From assembly GCA_029216955.1 (NCBI GenBank), contig JANAVB010002199.1, positions 13,518,417 through 13,582,416 on the forward strand: DNA of 64,000 bases, written 5' to 3'. Made by a program: the position numbers and the translations under genes. The notes below the pieces were generated by a model. That model searched no databases. It was not told the origin of the DNA and worked only from the letters and a program-made list of their open reading frames with translations. Positions 22,408-33,010 of this stretch are shown one piece after another. The stretch's first letter is position 1, and every line of letters starts with the position of its first letter. This DNA comes from Iris pallida (Eukaryota > Streptophyta > Magnoliopsida > Asparagales > Iridaceae).

Positions 22408-22760
22408 AGTATCTCTAGACAGATAGAATATATATATATTATCTTCCCTTGTCCCTTCAAAAGTGATGTTTCCAGATGATCTATCATATATGGAGCATTT
22501 AGTTTTTCCAAAGTTAATATCATATCCATGATCACCAACAAGACTAATCTGAGCAAGTTATGCTTTAAATTTATTACTAAACGGACATATTTAATGACAA
22601 GAGAAGGAGGATTACCAATAGTACCGTTACCTATGATATAACCTTTCAGATTATTGTCGAAGGATATATATCGTTTCTTCTTCATCATAGTGTTGCGAAA
22701 AGATTTGTATTTCCAGTCATGTGTCACGAGCACCCACTATCGAGAATTAAATTACTTCTA
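22408..22760 (-). pseudogene. Sirevirus B protease / pre-integrase remnant
   Basis: On the minus strand the CSRHMTG part of the copia protease active-site region is recognisable in different frames near 22715-22750, followed by the block ISFDNNLKGYIIGNGTIGNP that matches SFGNNLKGYIIGIGDVGK in Sirevirus C. The frame shifts several times. The stretch to 23195 is degenerate linker with a GT-rich run (about 22970-23170) and no usable ORF. Confidence 0.65.
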
Positions 22761-23195
22761 GAGGATGAAGGAAGGTCCACCTACACCACGAGTAGATGTG
22801 ACCTTTGGTACCCAAATCTTTGAGGGTCCTGAAAGGTTAGTCTTCGGTACCCATGCATATAGTTTTAAGTTAACTAGTCTTCTAATTCTATATTATGGTG
22901 AAGTGTGCCTATGTTTACCACAGTAGTAACATGTAGCATGTATATTGGTGTTAGGTCTAGGATAATAGTGATGTCCATGTGTTTGTCATGATGCATGAGA
23001 ACGTGTGTTCATAAAAGCATGTATGTGTGTGCCATGTATATATGTGGGTGTTTGTCGTGCTGCATGTGAATACGTGTACATAAAGGCATGATTGTGTGTA
23101 GCATGAGTATATGTGTTTTTCTTGTGATGTGTATTCTTGTGTTAAGCAAACTTTTGTCTTGTGTATGTGTTGTGACTGTGAGATTGAGTTTGGGG

Positions 23196-23892
23196 CTATA
23201 CAACTTGTTTCCCCAATCTGATCTCTAATCTTTTAGAGGCATTGTATATATTATCATACTTGGCAGTCAAGGCATGAATTCTTAAAGTAGTATTATACTT
23301 CTTTTTCTTGTCTGAGAGTTCTTTATTGAGTGATGTGAAATCATGTGTTTGTTTCTCAATACGAGATTCGGTATCGTATAAGCATAATTTAAGCTTGGAT
23401 ACCTCCTCAGTGTTCTCCGTGGGTGGTGTGTCTCTAACATTATCAAGCAAGCATGAGGTTCTATGAATCTTAACTTCATGAGTCTTGATCTTATCCTTTT
23501 TATGTTTATACTTGCTAAGTAACCTCTTGTGATCTGTCACTAAAGGCATCTCCAAGTTCATCAAAAGTAAAGTCATCGAGTGGATCATTTGTTACCTTTT
23601 CGGACGTTGCCATTAGGCAGACGTTTGCAGTATCTTGGGCAGAGTCCTCTTCTTATTCTGAGTCACTGGCTTCGCTCTCATGCCAGATGCTTGTGTTGGC
23701 ATACATTCGACAGGTCGGCCTTTTGTATGATATTTCATATTGGCTTCCTTTCTTTGTTGTAGGGCAGTATTTCTTGACATGTCTCGTCTTCTTATAGCCG
23801 AAACAGATAGGCTCTTCATTGTCCTCTTTGTGTTGTTCCTTCTTTCTTTGGTTGAAACGTAGAAACTTCTTAAAGTTGCTACCCATGAGCGC
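23196..23892 (-). pseudogene. Sirevirus B nucleocapsid and coiled-coil linker remnant
   Basis: On the minus strand a zinc-knuckle region (CFGYKKTRHVKKYC) has its second Cys changed to Tyr when compared with the CYGCKKKGHMKKDC of Sirevirus C. It is followed in another frame by a charged, helix-prone segment (about 23588-23196) ending NASKRLEIRLGKQ, equivalent to the TSKRLEIRLGKQ end of the coiled-coil in C. Several frame changes separate the parts. Confidence 0.75.
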
Positions 23893-24663
23893 TTAATCAT
23901 CACCCTCGGAGTCATCATCGTCTATTTTTTCTGGAGCAGTCTTTCGGCGACGAGCACTTAGCGTGATTTCTTTTTCCTTTGGAGCCATTTCTTCAAAATC
24001 TTTGAGATCAAGCTCATGTATCATAAGTTTGTCCACCAGAGTTTCCATAGACATAGTGGTAAGATCATTGTCTTCGATGATTGTCGTGGCTTTGGGGTTC
24101 AAGTTCTTTATTAGTCCCTTTAGCACCTTGCGTACCTTCTCATGGTTGGAGTAGTCCTTACCGAGGGAAGATAGAGGGTTGACGATGTCGAAGAATCTAG
24201 TAATCATTTGTTTGATCGTCTCTTTAGGCTTTGTCTCGAATGCCTCGTACTCTTGTGTTAGACGACTGATTTTTGATTCTTTAACCTGTGTGGTTCCTTC
24301 ATAGATCACCTCCAGAAGCTTCCATAATTCATGTGAGGTGGAGCATATAGAGACCCTATTGAATTCAGTCTTGTCTATAGCACAAAAGAGAGCATTAATA
24401 GTCCTAGCATCTAGACTAGCCTGTTTCTTTTCTTGGTCAGTATATTTGTCGTGGGGTTTATCTATGAGATTCCCATCAACAACAATTCTAGCAGGCTTCT
24501 TATAACCATCTATGACTATGGTCCATAAATCAAAGTCTAGATACTTTAGGTAGAAACTCATTCTAGTCTTCCAATACGTGTAGTTGGTTTCATCAAGTAG
24601 CGGTGTCCTATTAGTGGACAGTCCTTCACCATAGTTGGTAAAGATAGGTTGTGCGGTTGCCAT
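23893..24663 (-). CDS. Sirevirus B gag N-terminal ORF (256 aa)
   Basis: This is the best-kept coding piece of Sirevirus B. It starts with ATG 40 bases from the primer site and opens with a YWKTRMSFYL motif (copia gag N-terminal domain), then the UBN2/retrotransposon gag region: ALFCAIDKTEFNRVSICST, then LLEVIYEGTTQVKESK and SRLTQEYEAF. It ends in an acidic tail at a TGA where the zinc knuckle should follow in frame, so the product would lack nucleic-acid binding. The full family protein continues through the zinc knuckle. Transcription would come from the LTR at 24719-25713. Confidence 0.85.
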   Translation of the reverse strand: MATAQPIFTNYGEGLSTNRTPLLDETNYTYWKTRMSFYLKYLDFDLWTIVIDGYKKPARIVVDGNLIDKPHDKYTDQEKKQASLDARTINALFCAIDKTEFNRVSICSTSHELWKLLEVIYEGTTQVKESKISRLTQEYEAFETKPKETIKQMITRFFDIVNPLSSLGKDYSNHEKVRKVLKGLIKNLNPKATTIIEDNDLTTMSMETLVDKLMIHELDLKDFEEMAPKEKEITLSARRRKTAPEKIDDDDSEGDD

Positions 24664-24702
24664 GGATCAGCTATAGGATGTTAATCCTTTATCAAGAGAA
24701 CA

Positions 24703-24716
24703 GAGCTCTGATACCA
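24703..24716 (-). promoter_or_regulatory. Primer-binding site of Sirevirus B (tRNA-iMet)
   Basis: On the minus strand TGGTATCAGAGCTC follows the 5' LTR by two bases and is complementary to the 3' end of plant initiator tRNA-Met. Confidence 0.9.
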
Positions 24717-24718
24717 AT

Positions 24719-25713
24719 TGAAGTTACGTGTAGGTAACTCTAGAGGGGGTGAATAGAGTTTGTGTAAAAAATAACCAATTAAAAATTCAACTATATGCCA
24801 GTCCAGAAGCAACTACCAATATAAATATATAATCAGAGTAGTAATGTGAAAATTGAGAGAGATCATAAGAGCATACGCATACACAACGATTTAACCTGGT
24901 TTCCTTCGTGGAGGACTAGTCCAGGCCTAAGAACTCTCCCTCATGATTGAAATATACTATTTGTGAAATAGGCTACACATACGTGCCTTTACTCAGAAGA
25001 GAACGCCAACTTCTTACAACTTCGCTAAGGCAAAACTTAGAATTGTCCAAGTAACTTCTTTTCAACTCTTGCACAGAACTTCTAGCTGAATCGTACTGAG
25101 CACCTTGGGGCTTAGTGGCTAGTAGATTGGAAGAGTAAGACATAGAATGTATAAGGCTTAGAAGATTGAGAATGAGAGACTATTTGAAATGAGAGAATTC
25201 AAGCCCTATTTATACTAGTCAGGGGAGGCAGAGTTCGGCCAGAATTCGGTCCCAAATATTCAAAAATTTGAACTTTGGACAGCTAGTAGCATGGTGTTCC
25301 TAAAAATTAGGTTCCTAAAATTTAGGGGGCAGAGTTCAGCCCGAGTTCTACCTAGGGCAGAGTTCGGCCCAAATTTTGTCTACCTTGGGCTAGAAAGTTT
25401 ATATCGGCTATATTGGTTTGATTTGGTTCAGGGATTATTTGTTTTGTATGGTAGAGTTTGGAGAAGTAAGTCTAGGGATTGAGATGACTCGGTGCGACTC
25501 AACGTACATGTTCCTAGACACAATAAATTAAAAAATTATAGACTAAGTACAAGTACATTTGTAATGTAACAGCTTGTCGAAGACGTCTGTCTTGAACTTG
25601 ATACGTTGTAGATGATGTTCTGTCTTGAGCCCGATGTGTTATATTGGATTATATCAGATATCATTTTTTTAATTCTCTAAATTAGGTTGACTGTGATCCA
25701 GTTTGGATCAATA
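24719..25713 (-). repeat. 5' LTR of Sirevirus B (995 bp)
   Basis: Collinear with 15941-16897. On the plus strand it starts TGAAGTTACG and ends GGATCAATA; the final CA has become TA. The minus-strand TATA box is at about 25206-25213, with GTTCGGCC/GAATTC palindromes at 25228-25380. Confidence 0.9.
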
Positions 25714-26490
25714 CAGATCAGCATCCAGTATGAGACTGCCCAAAGAGCCAGAAGAACACACCAGGACTAGCACCGCAACCGTCGAGGCCAGCACTACCGG
25801 CACCGAGAGCACCACAGGCAGGAGTGGGAGGTATCCATCAGAGGCCACCTCTGCTACCCCAGGCAGTCGTATTCCAGTAGGCTCAGCAGCTGCAGTAAGC
25901 ACCAGCACGTGTTCGTGGGCAGACTTTTGCCATGACCGTAAAGGAGGAGTAGACGGCGGGCGAGGTCATAACAGGTACCATATTAGTTGCTTCATTACCT
26001 GCTGTAGCATTTTTTGTTTCAAGAGCATTGTATTATTTTATTGCCGCTAGCTTCGTAGCCACACATAGAGTAGCGACCTCAGCTCTTCCTAAGGTAATGA
26101 AGATTCTGATGGGAGGTGGTATTATTCTGGTTAGCGACACTTGTAGATCTTGTTCGGTAGTTATTCGTGGAAGAGAGATGTGAGCCCAATTCTTGATCTT
26201 TTCTATGCCGGACTATGACGTTGTACTTGGTATGGAATGGATGAGTCAATACCATACTACATTGGATTGCCGACTTGGACGAGTTATCTTTAGGCCACTC
26301 GGGAAATCGGAGTTTTAGTTTCTTCATAGAGCTAGAGAGGAGGTACTGTACCTACGCTTAAAGCACATATAGCTGAAGGCGAGGTTGAGTATCCGGAGAT
26401 CATAGCAGACTTTGTAGATGTATTTTTTGATAACTTACTAGGTTTGCCACCTAATCGAGAAATAGATTTCACCATCGACTTGAAGCTGGG
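25714..26490 (+). pseudogene. Gypsy 2 gag end and protease remnant
   Basis: The reading resumes with a Pro/Thr/Gly-rich gag-protease linker. Then comes a protease in which the DSGASH active site has become VSRALY (about 26015-26035), followed by a recognisable DVVLGMEWMSQYHTTLDCRL block. Stops and frameshifts are frequent. The EIDFTIDLK linker to reverse transcriptase ends the segment. Confidence 0.7.
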
Positions 26491-26499
26491 GCGGAGCCT

Positions 26500-27740
26500 A
26501 TCACCTGAGCGATGTGCAGGCTAGAACCAAAGGAGTTAGAAGAGCTGAAGAAGCAAGTTGATGAACTTCTATATAAGGGGTTTATTAGAGATAGTGTATC
26601 GCCATGGGGAGCATCTATCATGTTTGCGCCGAAGAAGGACGGAACGGTTCACTTGTGCATTGACTATAGAGCTCCTAATGTCGTGACAATCAAGAACAAG
26701 TATCCCTTGCCATGCATTGATGATCTATTTGACTAGTTGCATGGAGCCTGCATATTCTCGAAGATATTTCTCCGATCGGGGTACCATCAGATCAAGGTGA
26801 AGAAAGAAGACATACCGAAGACGGCTTTCAGAACCAAGTTTGGGCATTACGAGTTCTTGGTGATGCCTTTCGGCCTAACCAACGTACCGACAGTTTTTAT
26901 GAGCTTGATGAATAAAGTCTTCTACCCATATTTGGATAAATTCGTAGTGGTATTTATCGACGACATCTTGTTGTATTCTAAGTGTAGGGAGGAGCACGAG
27001 GAGCATCTTCGCATCGTTCTTGAGACCTTAAGGAAGGAGAGATTGTATGCCAAGCTTAGCAAGTACGAGTTTTACATTGATACAGTCCCTTTCCTTGGAT
27101 ACATTATCTCGGGAGAAGGACTTTCGGTAGATCCGGAGAAGGTAGCTACCGTAGAGTCTTGGCCTACACCAACATCAGTTGCTGAAGTTAGGAGTTTTCT
27201 CGGACTTATCAGGTATTACCGTAGGTTCACAGAAAATTTCTTACGAATTGCAGAGCCCATGATGCGATTGACACGCAAGGATCAAGAGTTCCGATGGACC
27301 GAAAATTTTCATAAGGCTTTTGAAGAATTGATGAAGAGGTTGACCTCAGCACCTATTTTGATGCTTCCTTCTAGATTGAGAGGATTCGTGGTTTATAATG
27401 ATGCGTCAGGTAGTAGGCTTGGATGTGTTTTGATGCAACAAGGAAAGGTCATAGCTTATGCATCAAGATAGCTGAGGGTACATGAGAAGAATTACCGTGC
27501 TCATGATCTGGAGTTAGCAGCAGTGATCTTTGCATTGAAGCTATGGAGACATTATTTGTAAGAAGAGCGTGTGGAGATATTTACGGATCATAAGAGCTTG
27601 AAGTATGTCTTCACGCAAAAGGAGCTGAATATGAGACAAAGGTGGTGGTTGGATCTCATGACAGACTATGATATAGAATTGAGTACCATCCTGGCAAGGC
27701 GAACGTAGTGGCGGACGCTTTGAGTAGGAAGCCTACTACA
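26500..27740 (+). pseudogene. Gypsy 2 reverse transcriptase and RNase H
   Basis: This is a well-preserved gypsy reverse transcriptase: [38 protein letters not shown] and catalytic FIDD followed by ILLYS (near 26958). In-frame TAG stops lie at 26734-26736 and 27469-27471. RNase H follows, with [38 protein letters not shown] and [19 protein letters not shown], plus a TAA near 27560 and a frameshift near 27690 before ADALSRKP. Confidence 0.88.
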
Positions 27741-28359
27741 TATTTCTTGACAGCCCAGCCACAGTTATTAGAGGATCTTCAGGAGCTTGGAATAGAAGTC
27801 ATTATGCCGGGACATCAAGGAGTACTTGCCAATCTAGAAGTACAGTCGTCGCTCGTGGATAGGATCAAGGCAGCTTTGCTTACAGACGCAAGATTTCAAA
27901 GACTTCATGAGAAGACATAGGCTGGAGAGCAGACAGGACTTTGTATTCATGAGAATAGGATATTAAGGTACGGGAATCGCCTATATGTTCCAAATGGAGA
28001 ATTGAGGCAGGAGTTGATGAGTGAATCTTGCAGTTCTATTTATTCTATTCATCCTGGGAGTACTAAGATCTATCGGGACTTGAAGTAGTACTTTTGGTGG
28101 CATGGTATGAAGAGGGAGATTGTACGCTTCATAGCAAAGTGCTTGGTCTGTCAGCAGGTAAAGACAAAACATCAAAGGACCGCAGGTATGTTGTAACCGC
28201 TTTCTATTCCTGAATGGAAGTGGAACCATATTACCATGGATTTTGTTACTAGATTTTTGAGGAGTCCTGGTGGGAAGGACGCAGTTTGGGTGATTGTGGA
28301 TAGACTTACGAAGTTGGCACATTTCTTGCCGTTCAAAGTAGGTCAGTCCACCGAGATGT
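27708..28359 (+). pseudogene. Gypsy 2 integrase, N-terminal part
   Basis: From ADALSRK the reading passes a linker (70 codons open to 27918) to the H2C2 region (SIYSIHPGSTKIYRDLK...CLVCQQVK) and the first part of the core (HITMDFVTRF; WVIVDRLTKLAHFLPF), with stops near 28088 and 28195. It is cut at STEM by the 19.4 kb insertion and continues at 47779. Confidence 0.85.
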
Positions 28360-29882
28360 TGTCATGACCCGCACCCAGTGTAGGGGCACGAAAAGTGGTT
28401 ACGTCCAGCCTGCGTCGCAGTATCGGCAGTAGAACGCTATCCTAGGTCACATACATCTAACATTTATAAGGTACATGTACATTATATACACTCCGAATGA
28501 AGGTGACATAATAAATTACAACTCAATCACAACTAAGGAAGAAAGTACGGTAAGATAGAATAGATGAAATTACAGAATCCACAGATGATAAATACAAGAT
28601 AAGAGAGATAGCTTGAAGTCTAAGATAAACAACTCCACAAATCTAGAATAACAATCTCCAAATAAGTACAAGTGTATCCAACAAGACATGAAGATAAATA
28701 GATACTAGTCTAGCTAACTAGCCTAGTCTACTGGGATAATGTCCTCTGCAAGTGCTGGGTCCTCCCGAGAGTCCAACTTACATGTGTCATCTAGGCATGC
28801 TCCGTAATAAGTGGGACACAGCTCCTCAAGGTCATCTGTAATATTTCAACTAGTCAAATCAGGACGAAAGCGAGCACAGTACATCTCACGCAGTTCATAT
28901 CATGACAGGAATATAATACAGGCAATAGAGTAAGATACATGACACACTAAGAATATACATGAAGTAAAAGAGAAGACTGTAAAAGAAATATCTACTATAA
29001 AGAGCTACAGTGAACTAGTAATTTAGAGTACAAGATAGACATATGAACGGCTTGATAAAAAAACATGAGAGGTTGTACATGGCTATACTACTTTGGAAAT
29101 TGTCCATATGACTATTTATACTCCCCCGTACCCCAATCAATACACAAGGATCCGTTCAAGTTATGTTATTGTGCATGATTTCACATTGGGGCCCATAAAT
29201 GGGTGCACATAAATATAAACATTGGGGCTCCGTGAACATGAGAGTACTTGAATCACGAAAGTGCATATGAATGATGAAAGCACAGGAATACATGATGAAA
29301 GTGAAACACACATGACATGATGTATCCGATGCTCCCAAGGGGGATAACATCGTATGAAAAGATCCATATAGTACTAATATGTGTTTCTATCATGTCAGCA
29401 TCAAGTAAAATAATCTAGAGCAAGAATATAGTCCTAGCAAGTATGAAACGGTCAGAGAATGTACTCGCTTGATATCTTGAGTATCTAAAATAAAATACTG
29501 CCTAAGGAGTGGTGTCTCCCTCCTAATAGAACAGTACAAGTCAGAACATATCCAAAATAGTAAAATAGACTGCTATAATTCATTCTAAATGATGTTTGGG
29601 TCAATCTAGGCTAAAGTCAACCTTTGGTCAAACTAGCTAGGGTTGGGTCAACAATGGTCAACTAGTCTAGGTTAGTCAATTCTAGGTCTAAACAAACTAA
29701 GTCTATGCAAATCAAGTATCCAAGATAGCCACTAACTCATAGCCTAAGTCACTTGCTAAACCAAGCACAAAACTAAACCATAGGCTAACAAGGCACACAA
29801 ACTTAGTCATATAATGTATATATATTTTTCACATTGACATATTCATATACATAGATATAGATATAGGAAGGCTATATATATA

Positions 29883-29884
<2 letters not shown>

Positions 29885-29960
<76 letters not shown>

Positions 29961-29989
29961 AAGAGAGAGAAGGAGAGGTAAAAGAGTAA

Positions 29990-30045
<56 letters not shown>
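29885..30045. repeat. Compound microsatellite (TA)n-(GA)n-(GT)n
   Basis: About 57 bases of TA, then a GA-rich run, then about 54 bases of TG. The companion LTR has much shorter runs at 44980-45097, so the repeat has changed length since insertion. Confidence 0.95.
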
Positions 30046-30047
<2 letters not shown>

Positions 30048-30416
30048 AAGGATATGTGTTAATGTTCTCAGATTTAGTGATAGGTGTAGAAGCATGGAAA
30101 ATATTGCTTTTAGTCCCACATCGAAAAAGAGAAGAAGAAAGGGCTCACTCCATTCTATAAATAGAGCCCCCTTGCCTCCTTTGAAAATGGCACCAACTTC
30201 TCTTCCCTCCTTCCAACTTGGACTCCTCCTACTACGCACCTTCGGGTGCTAAGTCAAAGAAGTCTAGGACAGTGCGGGCCCAACAAGCTCAGTCAACTGT
30301 CCCAACTACTGACCATCAGAGAGTCCTGCTAACTATTATGCGGGCCTCTGATGGAAAGTTGTACAGAACCGTCCGTGTCCAGCCCCCGGCGGCAAACGGA
30401 AAGGGTGGTTCTCAAG

Positions 30417-30625
30417 AGTCTTCCAACAATGATCGAGCGCAGTGCTTTACTAGCCTCAGATCAGGGAGCAAATATGATGATCCCAAAAGTCTCCCTACAA
30501 CGATCGAGAGCAGTGCTTTACTAGCCTCAGATTAGGGAACAAATATGATGGTCCCAAAAGTCTTCCTACAACGATCGAGAGCAAGTGCTTTTACTAGCCT
30601 CAGATCAGGGAGCAAATATGATACC
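30417..30625 (+). repeat. 71-bp tandem unit, about 2.9 copies
   Basis: Units start at 30417, 30488 and 30559, each with AACGATCGAGAGCA-like and CTTTTACTAGCCTCAGATCA-like segments. They differ by a few bases. Confidence 0.9.
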
Positions 30626-31107
30626 CACGCACCCAGGCGCTCGGGATACCTGGGCGCACAAAATGGATGCAAACGTAGATCAATCTGCTCTCGACTTGCG
30701 AGAGGTGGTCATTCACAAATACAAGAAGAGAGAAGCAACCTTGGTTTGCGATGAGCCCTTTCCAGAATATCACTGCACCCAAGCCATCATCAACTGCCGC
30801 TGCCACAAGACAGTGGCTCCACTATCAAGGCAGTCTGTGTTCTAGCGACTGCGACCTACTATGCCTTTCCAATATCATCTCAGAAATTTGATGCTAATTG
30901 AAGATGTTGTAAGGGCATGCTCTCAACTAGATGCATTACTCAGATGTCCCAGTCAAGCGCATCACAATCTTCTGAAGGAGTCCACCGTCAAATCTTCATC
31001 GAAAAAGGAGATCAGTCAAGAGGGAGACAAATGAAACTCTCTCAAATCGTGACATTCGGCACATCACCTTCTTCTAGGGCCCCCATACCCATACAGCCAG
31101 AAGATAT

Positions 31108-31605
31108 CCTTTATGCGGCTTAGTCATGAACCATTCCTCATGCGGCTCAGTCATGAGATGGCCTCATGCGGCTCGGTCAGAAGGCATTCCTCATGCGGCT
31201 CGGTCATGAGACATTCCTCATGCGGCTCAGTCATGAGACGTCCTTCATGCGGCTCAGTCATGCGGCCCGGTCATAAGACGTCCTTCATGTGGCTCGGTCA
31301 TGAGACATTCCCACATGCAGCTCGGTTATGAGACGACCTTTATGCGGCCCGGTCATGAGACACCTCTCATGCGGCTCGATCATGAGACATTCTTCATGCG
31401 GCTCGGTTATGAGACGTCCTTCATGCGGCTCGGACATGAGACATTCTTCATGCGGCTCGGTCATAAGACATTCTTCATGCGGCTCGGTTATGAGACGTCC
31501 TTCATGCGGCTCGGTCATGAGACATTCTTCATGTGGCTCGGTTATGAGACAGTCCCTCATGCGGCTCAGCCAGGATACATCCTTCATGCGGCTCGCCACA
31601 GAATA
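31108..31605 (+). repeat. Minisatellite of about 20 units, core CATGCGGCT
   Basis: The unit is 25-30 bases, near TTCATGCGGCTCGGTCATGAGACA. Unlike the array at 8048-8602, core and spacer are both conserved. The core is the exact reverse complement of AGCCGCATG. Overlapping ORFs on both strands encode only repeats and are not credible genes. Confidence 0.92.
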
Positions 31606-32189
31606 GTAGTTGAAACACGTGGCAGAGATTGACCAAGTCTTAACAGTTCAGATTTACTGTAACAAACAGATCATGATCAATCTCAACCAACCTCCAGCTG
31701 TCCACTATAAACCGAGTCTCGAGGCACAGTTACAACCATGTGGCCCAAAATTAGCCACATGGTTGTACACCCCATTCCTCATGAATTCCTATAAATAGCA
31801 AGGTGCTATTCCCTTGTACACACAGACGGAGACACACATACATACAGAGAGCATTTCTTCACCGAAGCCGAGGTTGCGTTCGATCGTCCAAGGAGTAAGG
31901 CAGAGTTGATAGAACTTTCTCGAGCCTCTAGCGTCATCCTCCAGAATCAAAACTAAATAATTGTACTTAGATTGCTTTTTCTTGGTTTTGTTCCTAGGCA
32001 CTCTTTTGTACAAGCGAGTTTGTAATTGTGAGTTAAAGTTCAGTACTCCTATAAAACTGTTCTGTTCTAAGACAATCAATGGAAAATAATAGGTAGGTAT
32101 ATATGACATGGGATACATGGTATAAAAGGGTATATGAATGCATGTGTGTAAAAGGTTATAGGTTAACTCAGTTTATAGAAATGCATACA

Positions 32190-33010
32190 TACATACTTAC
32201 ATTGCATAAATGCATATATACATATCATATATGCATACTTGCATTCATTCATGCACCTATATATACATACATATTTGAATACATTATATACTTACATACA
32301 TTATATTCATATATGCATACTCTACATTATATTAAATTTATTCTTGCATACATGCATACATATAATATATCCATACAAACTCATATATTAATTAACTCAA
32401 AATATATGTGAATACATACATTACATTACCTTAACATATATATATATATCATTCATTCATATCCCATATACATGCATACTTCAGTTCAGGCATTATATCC
32501 ATTCACATATTATTAAGTTGCATACATATACTTATTTTTATTACATACATGTCATTCATGCATATTACATACTTAAATGCAGCTATAATTTATATACATT
32601 GTATAAAACACGTAAAAATAGAAGAGGGAAAGAAGGAAGAAAAACTGAAATGGAAAGGAAAGGAAAGGAAAAATGTAAGAAAAAGAAAAAACATTGGACA
32701 TATACATGCTTACATCATATATTCTACATTACCATACATGCTATCATTATATATTGCATTATATTATGTATACATTATGCATGCATATCTATTATTACAT
32801 GTATACCTTGCATTCATATTTAGCATTCATTATATACTTTCATGCATACATTGTATATCATTCTTTCATTCATGCATTTATGCTATGCTTACATAGATTA
32901 CATTGATTGCACTCATACATGCTTGCATTCAACCATATATATACATTAATATAAAGAGGATACATATCATATATCATTTCATTCATCTAACATATTATGC
33001 TTTACATATT
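32190..33010. repeat. CATACAT-rich low-complexity region (left LTR)
   Basis: Interspersed CATACAT, TTCATT and TATATA words without a fixed period; the matching stretch is 45226-46110 in the other LTR. Tyr/His/Ile-rich ORFs over it are artefacts. Confidence 0.85.

Larger units (their letters stand above)
15941..25713 (-). mobile_element. Sirevirus B (Ty1/copia), minus strand, 9773 bp
   Basis: Both LTRs (15941-16897 and 24719-25713), a tRNA-Met primer site, gag, zinc knuckle, coiled-coil, protease, integrase, reverse transcriptase and RNase H are recognisable on the minus strand. The flanks are CGGAT (15936-15940) and CAGAT (25714-25718), a target duplication with one change. The sampled LTR blocks differ at roughly 7-9% of positions. 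Pol contains a 2.1 kb tandem duplication. Unlike A and C, no env-like ORF lies between RNase H and the 3' LTR. It is a dead copy. Confidence 0.92.
30085..32088 (+). mobile_element. 2.0 kb insertion in the LARD LTR, possible solo LTR
   Basis: Absent from the companion LTR, where the site reads GTGATAGGTAGG near 45135. ATAGG lies on both sides (30080-30084 and 32089-32093). The block starts TGTAGAAGC and ends AAAATA, so the ends are TG...TA, not perfect TG...CA. It has TCCCACATCG near 30117, two TATA boxes (CTATAAATAG near 30154 and 31789), a 71-bp triplication and a CATGCGGCT minisatellite. No gag or pol is seen. A solo LTR of an unrecognised family fits best; direct repeats with no inverted ends argue against a DNA transposon. 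ORFs at 30218-30845 are not recognised. Confidence 0.6.

Noticed and set aside
26501..27471. Possible active gypsy reverse transcriptase because of its well-kept motifs
   Set aside because: In-frame TAG stops at 26734 and 27469, a dead protease motif and a split integrase make it inactive.
31113..31632. Overlapping ORFs on both strands encoding repeats such as EPHEECLM and CGSVMRHS
   Set aside because: Several frames are open only because of the repeat period; not a repeat-protein gene.
30085..32088. Cassandra-type TRIM or DNA transposon
   Set aside because: No 5S-like box seen, no inverted terminal repeats, and much longer than TRIM elements.
32103..32906. Tyr/His/Ile-rich ORFs here and at 45143-46160
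   Set aside because: Low-complexity CATACAT DNA translated; the frames are not conserved between the two LTRs.
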